Shown here piece after piece: positions 1 through 8,160 of a DNA stretch of 64,000 bases. Made by a program: the position numbers and the translations under genes. The number at the start of each line of letters is the position of its first letter. Within the stretch, counting starts at the first letter, position 1. Source of the DNA: Pseudomonadota bacterium (lineage in GTDB: Bacteria > Pseudomonadota > Gammaproteobacteria > Acidiferrobacterales > Acidiferrobacteraceae); the NCBI GenBank assembly GCA_021794275.1, contig JAJYRD010000017.1:1-64000 (forward strand), written 5' to 3'. The notes beneath the pieces are model-generated. The model did no database searches, was not told the origin of the DNA, and saw only the letters and a list, made by a program, of their open reading frames with translations.

Positions 1-230
1 CGCCGATTTGCATATTACTATCGTACCATAAGGCTTGGACCCCAGACAGAGCGAGGGGCCTGAAACCCTCCGCTCGACCCCCTCCTGGTCTGCGTCCTAG
101 GAAGGGGAATGCGCGGAGCAGTGTTCAAGGGCGAAGATTTCGGACACACGGACTTGGTCTCCACCCTGCCCCGGGGCGCGGGTTGAGATCTGAGACCGCG
201 TGGCGCCATCGCGGGGTCGCGCCACGGCAC
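1..230. other. No gene recognised; AT-richer window edge
   Basis: The first 50 bases are clearly AT-richer than the rest. No convincing reading frame, RNA or repeat is visible before the end of the relaxase gene at 231. The short frames here have no coding character I can recognise. Confidence 0.4.
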
Positions 231-989
231 TCAGCGGTCACGGCCAAGCCGCCTTCGTGGCGCCCGCGCGCCTCTCTCTCGTTCCTTGCGCCGCAACCGC
301 ACCCGAAGCCATGGGGGTTGATAGTTCCCGAAGGGGCGCGCAGCCAACGCCCGCAGGGCGAGCCGCCCTTGCGAAAGACGGGTTACGACCCCGCGCCCTC
401 CAAGCGCGCAGGCCGCGGCAAGCGCACCCACGCTGTTCTGGTTTGGCGTTATGCCGTCCACCACGCCTTGACGTTCGCAGTGCCGCCGCCACAGGGCGCG
501 TAGCGTGGCAGCCGTCATTCCCTCGGGCGATGGCCTTTCTGGCAGCTTCGAGCCCTGGGTCCCCATCCAAGGGGGGCTTACGAGGGCGTGGGCGTGAAGG
601 TTCCGCTCCCGATCGTAATGGATGGACCAGTCGACGGCGCGCCCCTGCGCCACGAACGCTTCCTCAAGGAAGCCCCGGACGAAGGCCGCATGCGCGAGCA
701 AGGGCCGGCCGCGGGGGAGCCCCATGATGATCTCGCGGGCAAGGCCCACGCGGCCCCATGGGCCCCCGGACTCCACCGAATTCCATAGCCGTTCCGGATC
801 GACCAACCCCCCTGGGGCCCCTGTGGGCAGGACGATCTGCGACCACGCGAGACCGGGGCGGCCGGAAAAGTCGTACCCCCTCGCGCGAGCGCTATCATAA
901 AGCCGCCGTCGCCCGCCGTAGGCGGCACGGGCCACGACCCCCGGTCCTCGGTCCGTCCGCAGTCGTCGTAGAGAAAGGACAGGTATCAC
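231..989 (-). CDS. MobA/MobL-type relaxase (short form)
   Basis: This is a likely DNA-nicking relaxase that starts conjugative transfer by cutting at oriT. The 252-residue protein shows a three-histidine HUH metal site, with His124 followed by His132 and His134 in the stretch RERNLHAHALV. This matches the MobA/MobL family. The start is a GTG at 989 with only a weak GGGG upstream. The length covers the relaxase domain alone, with no helicase or primase extension, and the arginine-rich C-terminus may bind DNA. It is divergent from the coupling-protein gene at 1065, so the two probably share a control and transfer region. No mating-pair-formation genes are visible, so it is either a mobilisable-element remnant or the edge of a larger element extending beyond base 1. 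The N-terminal tyrosine/histidine arrangement is not fully clear to me. Confidence 0.75.
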   Translation of the reverse strand: MIPVLSLRRLRTDRGPGVVARAAYGGRRRLYDSARARGYDFSGRPGLAWSQIVLPTGAPGGLVDPERLWNSVESGGPWGRVGLAREIIMGLPRGRPLLAHAAFVRGFLEEAFVAQGRAVDWSIHYDRERNLHAHALVSPPWMGTQGSKLPERPSPEGMTAATLRALWRRHCERQGVVDGITPNQNSVGALAAACALGGRGVVTRLSQGRLALRALAARPFGNYQPPWLRVRLRRKERERGARAPRRRLGRDR

Positions 990-1064
990 GTGGCCCCGGC
1001 TTATCCAGGATAGGCGCGGGATGATACCGCCCGTTAGTCTCGGCTTTTATCAGGAGATTCCCGG
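982..1064. promoter_or_regulatory. Possible oriT / divergent control region
   Basis: The 75-bp gap between the divergent relaxase and coupling-protein genes holds a 7-bp inverted repeat, GGTATCA (982-988) and TGATACC (1022-1028), and a small palindrome TATCCAGGATA near 1003. Relaxase oriT sites usually lie next to the relaxase gene and carry inverted repeats, so this is the natural candidate. The repeat overlaps the relaxase start. The role is inferred from position only. Confidence 0.35.
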
Positions 1065-2681
1065 ATGCCTGTCGATCCCCGCGCATGGGCCCGTGCTTTA
1101 CGTAGCCGCGCGCAGCAGAGGCGCCTGCGGGCCTTGCTCGACTTGGGTGAGGAACTCGAGGCGCGCGGCCTGCTGGACGAGGCGATTCGCTTGGCGGCCG
1201 CCCGGGGAAGACCCGCGCCGCCGTCCGCGTGTCCCGATGCGTCCCTACCCGCGCCCTGGAACCGAGAGGAGGGGGCGGTTCTTGGAAGGCCGGTCGCGCA
1301 GAGAGGCCCGCGCGAGCGCGCGTTTGGCGCGCTTCTCGTCTTTTATACACCGCTCGCGCTGCTTTTGCGTATTTTGAAACCGCGCGGTCGCACCACCTCG
1401 CGCGCCTCCCGCGGGGCGCGCCTGTGGCTGGGTGCGGCCGAGGGCCTGCTGCATCGTCGTGGGGCCTGGCAAGACAAGGGCCGTCGGCCTCTCGTGCTCG
1501 ATGCCGCGGACCTCGGCCAGAACCTGCTCGTCTTGGGCGGCATAGGCTCGGGCAAGACGACTTCCGTCATTCAGCCGGCCCTGCTCCAGTGCCTTGCCCA
1601 AGGCATGGGCGGCCTCTTGTTCGACATCAAGGGGGACTTTGGCATCGCCGCCGCAGCCCTCGCCAAGAGGACTGGACGGGAACTTGTCGTCATAGGGCCC
1701 GGACGTCGCGCCTTCAATCTCCTGCGCGGACTCACCCCGGAGGCCGCCGCGGGCTTCCTGAAGTCCGCCCTCTTGCTAAACGGCGCGCCCGGCGATCCGT
1801 TTTGGACCGAGACTGCCGTGGAACTCTGTCGCAACGCCTTGGGCGTGCTCTCCTTCCTGCCCGATCGCTACAGCCTGGCCGGTCTCTACGCCTATCTTTT
1901 CCAGGATGACGCGCGCGCCGAGTGCGACCAGAGATTGCGCGACGAGGCCGCAGGTCTCGCCCCCACGGCCTTGAGGCTACTGCGCGGCTACCAGTCTTAC
2001 CACGAAGGCGTCTTCACGCGCTTCGATGCCAAGGTCGTGGCCGGCGTCCTCGCGAGCGCAGCCCAGGTCCTCACCCCATTCACGCACCCCGATCTCATCG
2101 ACGCCTTCTGTCCGCCCGCCGATGCCGTCGCCATCGAGACCCTAAGCGCGGGCGCGGTCTTCCTCGTGGATCTGCCACTTGCCGTCTGGGGGATAGGCGC
2201 CAAGGTCATCTACACCTTCATCAAGCTCCGATTCTTTCAGTACATGCAAAGGCGTCCGGTGGCCGAACGTTCGCGCCTCGTCCTGTTTCTGTGCGATGAG
2301 TATCAGGAGATCGTAAGCGCCAACAAAGACGGGCTCTCCGATCTCAATTTCTGGGACAAGGGCCGCGCCTTCGGCACGGTCGGTATCATCTCCGCGCAGT
2401 CGATCGCGAGCTTCTACGCGGCCTTGGGCGATCGCGATCTCGCCGACACGCTCTTGCAGAATTTTCGCCAAAAGCTCTGCTTGCGCACCGAGGACTGGCA
2501 TACCGTGCACTTCTTTGAACGCCTTCTCGGGCGCCCAGCGGACCGAACACGGCGCCCGCGCCCGCTCGTGCCAGCGGCGCTCATGCGGCGGCTTTATCGG
2601 CGCCAGGCCTTGGCCGTGGTCTCGGTAGGGGGAGAGGCCGTTGAAGAGATCGTCGACCTGCCAGCCGTGTTCGTCGATTAG
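1065..2681 (+). CDS. VirD4/TraG-type conjugative coupling ATPase
   Basis: This is a type IV coupling protein that would link a relaxase-DNA complex to the secretion channel using ATP. The 538-residue product has a Walker A motif GGIGSGKTT at about residues 158-166 and a Walker B-like LVLFLCDEY near 404-413 (Asp411, Glu412). There is one probable membrane segment near residues 88-106. ATG 1065 is preceded by AGGAG with good spacing. The QSI..FY.AL and TLLQNFRQK stretches fit the C-terminal core of the TraG/VirD4 family. It is divergent from the relaxase, which supports a mobilisation module. There is no other type IV secretion gene nearby. The next gene, AsmA-like, is 59 bp downstream and functionally unrelated, so the element border probably lies between them. 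Confidence 0.85.
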   Translation: MPVDPRAWARALRSRAQQRRLRALLDLGEELEARGLLDEAIRLAAARGRPAPPSACPDASLPAPWNREEGAVLGRPVAQRGPRERAFGALLVFYTPLALLLRILKPRGRTTSRASRGARLWLGAAEGLLHRRGAWQDKGRRPLVLDAADLGQNLLVLGGIGSGKTTSVIQPALLQCLAQGMGGLLFDIKGDFGIAAAALAKRTGRELVVIGPGRRAFNLLRGLTPEAAAGFLKSALLLNGAPGDPFWTETAVELCRNALGVLSFLPDRYSLAGLYAYLFQDDARAECDQRLRDEAAGLAPTALRLLRGYQSYHEGVFTRFDAKVVAGVLASAAQVLTPFTHPDLIDAFCPPADAVAIETLSAGAVFLVDLPLAVWGIGAKVIYTFIKLRFFQYMQRRPVAERSRLVLFLCDEYQEIVSANKDGLSDLNFWDKGRAFGTVGIISAQSIASFYAALGDRDLADTLLQNFRQKLCLRTEDWHTVHFFERLLGRPADRTRRPRPLVPAALMRRLYRRQALAVVSVGGEAVEEIVDLPAVFVD

Positions 2682-2740
2682 GCCGAAGAGGGGATACCGG
2701 GCGCGGGCGCGTGCGACTACGATCCTCTGAGGAGGATGAC

Positions 2741-4702
2741 ATGGCCGTGAAGCGCTTACCGTTATGGGCCAAGATCGCGACCGCCGTAGTCCTGTCGCTC
2801 GTGATCGTCATAGGGATTGCGATGGCCTTGGCGCCGCCGATCCTGAAGCATTTGATCGAGCGCGAAGGGACCGCCAAGCTGCACCGCCGCGTCGTCATCC
2901 ATGGGCCCCTCAGTATCGATTGGTCGCTCACCCCTCGTGTCACGCTGAATCGCGTCACGGTCGCGAACCCGCCTTGGGTTAAGGGGCCCATGGTCGTCGT
3001 GCGCCAGCTGCGCGTCAGGATCGCCTTGGTGCCACTGCTCCACGGGCATGTAGTCCTGCCCTCGCTCGTCCTGCGCCGCCCCATAATCCATTTGTACAAA
3101 CCGACACCCACCCGCGCCAATTGGGTTTTCGCGAAGCCTAAGACGGCGGCCCACAAACCGCCTGCCGTGCCGCGCATAGGCCGGCTAGTCATAACGCATG
3201 GAGATGTTACAGTCCGCGACGCCCCAGCCTCCACGGACCTCGCCTTAAACATCCGCAGCGTCAAGCCGTCCACGCGTCTGCTGCTGTCGGGGCACGGCCG
3301 TTACAAGGGATCGCCCTTCACCTTGACGGGGGCCCTAGGCTCACCTACCAAGGTCGAGAACGACAAGAGCCCATACCCCGTGCTCGTCACGGTCCACATC
3401 GGCCGCTTTTTGGCGCGCATAGACGGCACCTTGATTGCGCCCATGGCTTTGAAGAACGTCAATCTTCACGTCCTGCTCGAGGGGTCCGGGCTCGGCCGCG
3501 TCAACAAGGCGGTCAATCTCCCGCTCCCGCAGACCGGTCCCTTCAAGATATCGGGCCGGCTCACGCGCCATGGGCAAACTTGGAATCTGACTCATTTCCA
3601 TGGCCTCGTCGGCAAGAGCGATCTCGAGGGCACGATAAGCGTCAAGCCCGGCCACCCGATCTTCATGCGCGCAAACCTTGTGTCCCGCCACCTGAATTTC
3701 AAGGACCTCGCCGGTTTCGTGAAGGCCAAGCCAAAAAAGGTCGGCGGTCACGTCAAGGTCGCAGCCCATGCGCGGAACGCGAAGAAGGCGCTCCCGGCTA
3801 AGCCTTATAAGCGCAACCATCTCATGAACCTGGACGCAAACGTCGTCTTCCGCGGCGAGCATGTCTATGCCTCCCATATGCGCATACAGGACCTCTACGC
3901 CCACCTCATCATCCACCACGGCATCGTCCACATCGCACCTTTGAACTTCGGCGTGGCGGATGGTCTCGTTGCGGCGACCTATACAATGAACGCGACGGAC
4001 CCTGTCTATCGAACGGAGCTGACGGCCAAGGCGCGCGGGCTTCGGTTGCGACTATTGTTCCCGAAGATCAAGTTCAAGGCCGCTGGCACCGGCAAGATCG
4101 GCGGCCGCCTGCACCTGATGGGCCGCGGAAATTCGATAGCGGCCATGTCCGCGGATGCTACCGGTCATGTAGGCCTTGCCCTTGCAAACGGTTCTGTAAA
4201 CAACCTTTATGTTGCTTTGGCCCAGTTGCATGTAGGTAACGCGGCCCTGGACTGGATCTCTGGCATGAAGCAGGAGCGCATCCCGTGCGCGGTAATACGC
4301 CTGGGGGCACGCAATGGCCTGGTGAAGACCCGCACCTTCCTGATCGATACACCGTCGGCCAACATCCTTGGGCGCGGCACGGTCAATATGAAGAGCCAGG
4401 CGCTCCATCTCACCGTGTACACAAAGCCAAAACACATCACGATCGTGAGCGCGCGAGGACCCTTGCACATCGGCGGCACGTTCAAAAAACCCACCTTCAG
4501 CGTATCGCGCACCGCCCTCATAGAGCGAGCCGGAGCCGCTGTGGCCTTGGGCGCGCTTCTGACGCCCGCCGCCGCGCTCTTGCCATTGATCGACACGGCG
4601 CCCGGACACAAAGTCGACTGCCCAGCCCTTTTGAACAACGCGGGCCCCAAGGCGCGCGCCGAGGCCCTGAAGGGGATTGCAAAACACTCCAAGGCCCACT
4701 GA
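2741..4702 (+). CDS. AsmA family protein
   Basis: This is an AsmA-like protein, a family thought to help outer-membrane assembly or lipid transport between the membranes. Here 653 residues are predicted from ATG 2741, chosen because GGAGG sits at 2731-2735; an upstream in-frame GTG at 2711 has no such site. One N-terminal membrane anchor (about residues 8-30) is followed by a long beta-rich periplasmic part. The phrase SLTPRVTLNRVTVANPPW near the N-terminus is typical of AsmA domains, and so is the repeated G.L.G.G..NMKSQALHL pattern near the C-terminus. The protein is unusually rich in His and Lys, which may reflect an acidic periplasm. It appears to be a single gene with no operon partner. 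Confidence 0.8.
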   Translation: MAVKRLPLWAKIATAVVLSLVIVIGIAMALAPPILKHLIEREGTAKLHRRVVIHGPLSIDWSLTPRVTLNRVTVANPPWVKGPMVVVRQLRVRIALVPLLHGHVVLPSLVLRRPIIHLYKPTPTRANWVFAKPKTAAHKPPAVPRIGRLVITHGDVTVRDAPASTDLALNIRSVKPSTRLLLSGHGRYKGSPFTLTGALGSPTKVENDKSPYPVLVTVHIGRFLARIDGTLIAPMALKNVNLHVLLEGSGLGRVNKAVNLPLPQTGPFKISGRLTRHGQTWNLTHFHGLVGKSDLEGTISVKPGHPIFMRANLVSRHLNFKDLAGFVKAKPKKVGGHVKVAAHARNAKKALPAKPYKRNHLMNLDANVVFRGEHVYASHMRIQDLYAHLIIHHGIVHIAPLNFGVADGLVAATYTMNATDPVYRTELTAKARGLRLRLLFPKIKFKAAGTGKIGGRLHLMGRGNSIAAMSADATGHVGLALANGSVNNLYVALAQLHVGNAALDWISGMKQERIPCAVIRLGARNGLVKTRTFLIDTPSANILGRGTVNMKSQALHLTVYTKPKHITIVSARGPLHIGGTFKKPTFSVSRTALIERAGAAVALGALLTPAAALLPLIDTAPGHKVDCPALLNNAGPKARAEALKGIAKHSKAH

Positions 4703-4739
4703 AGCATAGAAACCCTGCGCGGGGCGGAGGCTATAGGAT

Positions 4740-4898
4740 ATGGCGGTCCGCCACCGCGAGGCCCTAATGGCTTCGTATGACGAGGCGGGCGCCAATGTCC
4801 CCCCGCGTCCGTTCGCAGACCCCCTTCTGGCGCGCCGCGTCCACGAATTGCGCGACCGCCCGCGGGCCGCTCTCTGGCCTGCCCTCGAAAACTGTTGA
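4740..4898 (+). CDS. Possible small protein (52 aa)
   Basis: A 52-codon frame runs from ATG 4740 to TGA 4896-4898, with GGAGG ten bases upstream. The predicted peptide is soluble, with FADPLLARRVHELRDRP in its second half, and looks amphipathic. I recognise no family. Its stop codon overlaps the TTGACA element of the likely promoter for the next operon. It is reported because it has a good ribosome-binding site and protein-like composition. It could equally be chance in GC-rich DNA. Confidence 0.3.
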   Translation: MAVRHREALMASYDEAGANVPPRPFADPLLARRVHELRDRPRAALWPALENC

Positions 4899-4923
4899 CA
4901 GATGCGCGCGTATCGCATACAAA
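4895..4923 (+). promoter_or_regulatory. Sigma70-like promoter for the Ehr-type operon
   Basis: TTGACA at 4895-4900 and TACAAA at 4918-4923 are separated by 17 bp, followed by an AT-richer stretch. The first operon gene starts at 5047, so the 5' leader would be about 115 bases. This is the only near-consensus -35 box in the 344-bp gap. Confidence 0.5.
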
Positions 4924-5046
4924 CATACCATATTCGCATGGCGATGGAGTTCGCCACGAACCGCCGGCCGACGGCTGATGACTCCTACGGGTTCCGCTTG
5001 CGAGCGGAGTGCTTGTTACGTGTGAGGTCATGAGGGGCTGGCGCGT

Positions 5047-5994
5047 ATGACGACCCTGGCACCGCCTGTGCTGCAAGTCGGTCAGGTCCTGGCCATACTG
5101 CTGCTCTCCCCATTGCTCCACGGTTTCCTGGTCACCACGGAAGAGCGCGTCCAGCGCGGAACCGGGCCCTCCGTTCTCCAGCCTTATCGCGACTTGTGGA
5201 AATGGTTCCATAAGGAATCGGTTGTACCGGAGACCGCTAGCTGGTTGTTCTGGGCCGCGCCCTTCGTTGCGTTCACGGCCATGCTGATCGTCCCGATGTT
5301 GATTCCGGTGCTTACCAACTACCCGCTGCCTTTGTCCGACATGGGTGACATCCTGGGCGGCGGGCTGGTGCTTACGCTCGCGGGGTTCTCGCTCCTGCTC
5401 GCCGGTCTCGATACCGGACACCCTTACGGGGGCCTGGGCTCGAGCCGCGAGACCATGCTGACCATCCTCGCCGAACCGACCTTGATCCTTGTGTTCGTCG
5501 GCATCACCCTGCTCGCTCGGGCCATGCTGCCGTTCGTGGTCAACCATCTCCTGGTCGCGGAGCCCGCCGTGTACTGGTCACCGGCGCACCTGTTCCTGGT
5601 GGCCGCCTTCTTCATCCTGCTGACCGTCGAGACCGAGCGCCTGCCGATTCACTCGAGCATTCCGTGGGAGGTCTACATGATCGGCGAGGCCCGCATCCTC
5701 GAATATTCGGGTCCGCTCCTGGCGCTGCTCCGCTGGGCCTCATGGATGAAGCAGGCCATTCTCTACACGATATTTCTCAATGTGTTGACCATCCCGTGGG
5801 GCCTGTCGGCGCAAGGCACGGCGCTTGGCATTGCGGCGAGCACGGTCGCGCTGTTCGGCAAATGGATGCTGGTCGCGCTTCTCATGGTTGGCGTCGATAC
5901 GGCGCAATCGCGATTGCGCTTCTACCGCTACCAGGAGCCCTTGGCGCTGTCCTTCCTGCTCTCGCTGCTCGCCATCGTCGCGTACCAACTATGA
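5047..5994 (+). CDS. HyfC/HycD/NuoH-like membrane subunit
   Basis: This is the membrane subunit that links the soluble redox module to the ion-translocating arm in group 4 hydrogenases and complex I. Its 315 residues have about eight hydrophobic segments. The loop RETMLTILAEPTLILVF and the charged IPWEVYMIGEARILEYSGP stretch match HyfC/HycD, where conserved Glu residues form part of the quinone or proton path. ATG 5047 follows AGGGG. It is the first gene of a tight operon with hyfE-, hyfF-, hyfG-, hyfHI- and hyfB-like genes. Because the large subunit downstream lacks Ni-Fe ligands, the partner reaction is unlikely to be hydrogen production. Confidence 0.88.
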   Translation: MTTLAPPVLQVGQVLAILLLSPLLHGFLVTTEERVQRGTGPSVLQPYRDLWKWFHKESVVPETASWLFWAAPFVAFTAMLIVPMLIPVLTNYPLPLSDMGDILGGGLVLTLAGFSLLLAGLDTGHPYGGLGSSRETMLTILAEPTLILVFVGITLLARAMLPFVVNHLLVAEPAVYWSPAHLFLVAAFFILLTVETERLPIHSSIPWEVYMIGEARILEYSGPLLALLRWASWMKQAILYTIFLNVLTIPWGLSAQGTALGIAASTVALFGKWMLVALLMVGVDTAQSRLRFYRYQEPLALSFLLSLLAIVAYQL

Positions 5995-6004
5995 GGACGC
6001 TGCC

Positions 6005-6685
6005 GTGTTGATCTTTCATCTCGACCCTCTCGTGGCCTCGTGGTTCAGCCTGCTCGTGATCGTCGCGCTGACGCTGTCTTTCGTGATGCTGGGTTCGCAC
6101 TGGCTGAAGAACCACATCTGGGCTTTCGCCGCCGAGTCCTGGGTTATCGCGGCGTTATCGATAACGGTTGGCGCGTATGGCCATTATCCCCAGCTCTATG
6201 CCATCGCCGGACTCACCATAGTGGTGCGAGGGCTGTTGCTCCCCCGTATGCTGCTGCGCATCGTTGGGGATTTGAGCGTGGAGCGCGAGATCCACTCCCG
6301 CTTGAGCGCGGCGCGAAGCCTGGTGTTGGGTGTCGCCTTGGTCCTGTTCTCTTATGAGGTTGCGGCGCATCTCGGTGGACAGCTCGGTCTCGCCGACAAC
6401 ATCGCCGTCATGGCCTTGATGGCCATGTTTGGGCTCAAACTGATCGGCTTTTTGATGATGATGCTGCGCACGGAGGCGGTGAGCCATATCCTGGGCCTTT
6501 TGCTCATAGAGAACGGGATATTCCTGGGCTCGCAGATCCTCGTTCCAGGCATGCCCTTACTTCTTGAGCTCGTCATCCTGTTCGATCTGCTCCTGATCGT
6601 GAGCACCTTCGGCCTGCTCACGCGCTACCTGAAGACGCATGTCGGCAGCACAAGTTCGCGCGACCTGCAGCGGCTTGTGGGATGA
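6005..6685 (+). CDS. HyfE-like membrane subunit (NuoK-like C-terminal half)
   Basis: This is a small integral membrane subunit of a Hyf/Ehr-type complex. About 226 residues are predicted from GTG 6005, chosen because GAGGA lies just upstream inside the stop region of the previous gene; TTG 6008 is an alternative. Six to seven hydrophobic segments are visible. The sequence LLIENGIFLGSQILV is the hallmark NuoK/HyfE glutamate-containing helix. The end overlaps the next start by four bases, so translation is probably coupled. Confidence 0.8.
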   Translation: MLIFHLDPLVASWFSLLVIVALTLSFVMLGSHWLKNHIWAFAAESWVIAALSITVGAYGHYPQLYAIAGLTIVVRGLLLPRMLLRIVGDLSVEREIHSRLSAARSLVLGVALVLFSYEVAAHLGGQLGLADNIAVMALMAMFGLKLIGFLMMMLRTEAVSHILGLLLIENGIFLGSQILVPGMPLLLELVILFDLLLIVSTFGLLTRYLKTHVGSTSSRDLQRLVG

Positions 6686-8160
6686 GCGGCATGCCGTCGC
6701 CCCTGTCCGCCATTACTTTGATCCTGGCCGCTCCCGCCGCCGTCATCCCGCTTTCGCTGGCGATTGCGCGACCGCGGTGGGCCGAATACCTCAATTTGGC
6801 CGCCGCGCTGCTTGTGTTCGTGTTCGGCGCACCGTTGCCATGGCGCATCCATGGAAGGCTCGTATGGGGGCACGGCTATCTCATGATCGACCCCTTTGGG
6901 GCTTGGGTCACTCTCTGCACGGCCGCGGTCTACCTGCTCGCCTCGCTGTATTCGATCGGCTATCTGCGGGGCATGACCGGCGTGCGCCACATTCTGCATC
7001 GCTACTACGCCTTGTTCGCCGCCTTCGGCCTCACCATGCTGCTTGCGCCACTACAGAACAATCCGGGGCTCTATTGGATATGTGTCGATCTCACTACCAT
7101 CGTAAGCGCCTTTCTCGTGGGGTTCCAACGTGAACCCGAATGCATAGAGGCGGCATGGAAATACATCGTACTGGTCTCGGCGGGCCTGTCTCTGGCCCTG
7201 CTCGGCACCGTGTTGTTCTATTGGGGCGGGACCTTCACGCTCGGCCCGGCTTATGCCATGACCTGGCAATCGCTACGGGCGGTCGCGCCGCATGTCGCGC
7301 CGCCCCTGTTGATCCTCTCGTTCCTCCTGGTGCTGATAGGCTTCGGCACCAAGGTCGGGTTGGCGCCCATGCACACTTGGCTTCCAGACGCGCATAGTGA
7401 AGGTCCCGCGCCGATATCGGCCATGCTCTCCGGGGCTCTGCTCAACTGCGCCGTGCTCGGTCTGGTGCGTTATCTTGGTGTGCTCGAGCACGCGGGCCTC
7501 GGCGCCTTTCCGCACATGCTGCTGATCGTTTTCGGTCTATTTTCCTTGTTGGTGGCCGCGCTGTTCATCACCCGCCAGACCGGGGCCAAGCGCCTCATGG
7601 CCTATTCGAGCGTCGAGCACATGGGCGTGGTGGCACTTGGCTTTGGGTTCGGCGGACCGCTCGGGGTCGCCGGCGCGCTCTTCCATATGTTGAACCACAG
7701 TCTCAACAAATGCCTGATGTTCTTCGGCGCCGGCAATATGATGCACGCCTATGGCAGTAAGGACATGCGCGCCATGCGTCGAGTGGGAGACTACTTTCCG
7801 GTCACCGGGACCCTCTGGCTTGCGGGCGCCGTGGCAATTACCGGAACCCCGCCTTTTGCCTTGTTCCTGAGCGAGTTCACCATCCTGCGCGCGGGGTTCT
7901 CCACTTCACAATGGTGGGCCGCGCTTGGGCTGGGGGTGCTGCTCATCGTCATCTTCGTCGGCTTTCTTGCCCATTTCCGGCGCATGTATTACGGCGCGGC
8001 CCCAGGTCATCCGCCCCACGGCACCGTCAGCATCTGGCAGACCGCCCCTATGTGGTTGAGTCTCCTGCCTTTGCTCGTGCTTGGCCTGTGGCCGCCACAC
8101 AGCCTCTGGACGCTGTTTCGGCACATAGCGCTCGGCATCCGCGTAGGTGGTGCGCCGTGA
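6682..8160 (+). CDS. HyfF-like proton-conducting subunit (NuoM/NuoN family)
   Basis: This is an antiporter-like subunit expected to move protons or Na+ across the inner membrane. Its 492 residues form about 14 hydrophobic helices. The family motifs are visible: GFGTKVGLAPMHTWLPDAHSE (key Lys and His/Asp), then YSSVEHMG and HMLNHSLNKCLMFFGAG. ATG 6682 overlaps the hyfE-like gene and the end overlaps the hyfG-like GTG start. Two such antiporter-like subunits are encoded in the operon, the other at 10544, as in Hyf and in Ehr complexes. All recognisable proton-path residues appear kept, so pumping is likely intact even though the catalytic subunit is altered. Confidence 0.88.
   Translation: MSGMPSPLSAITLILAAPAAVIPLSLAIARPRWAEYLNLAAALLVFVFGAPLPWRIHGRLVWGHGYLMIDPFGAWVTLCTAAVYLLASLYSIGYLRGMTGVRHILHRYYALFAAFGLTMLLAPLQNNPGLYWICVDLTTIVSAFLVGFQREPECIEAAWKYIVLVSAGLSLALLGTVLFYWGGTFTLGPAYAMTWQSLRAVAPHVAPPLLILSFLLVLIGFGTKVGLAPMHTWLPDAHSEGPAPISAMLSGALLNCAVLGLVRYLGVLEHAGLGAFPHMLLIVFGLFSLLVAALFITRQTGAKRLMAYSSVEHMGVVALGFGFGGPLGVAGALFHMLNHSLNKCLMFFGAGNMMHAYGSKDMRAMRRVGDYFPVTGTLWLAGAVAITGTPPFALFLSEFTILRAGFSTSQWWAALGLGVLLIVIFVGFLAHFRRMYYGAAPGHPPHGTVSIWQTAPMWLSLLPLLVLGLWPPHSLWTLFRHIALGIRVGGAP

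Noticed and set aside
4207-5547. 446-codon minus-strand frame spanning AsmA end and the hyfC-like start
   Set aside because: No family text, and both strands of real genes underneath are better supported.
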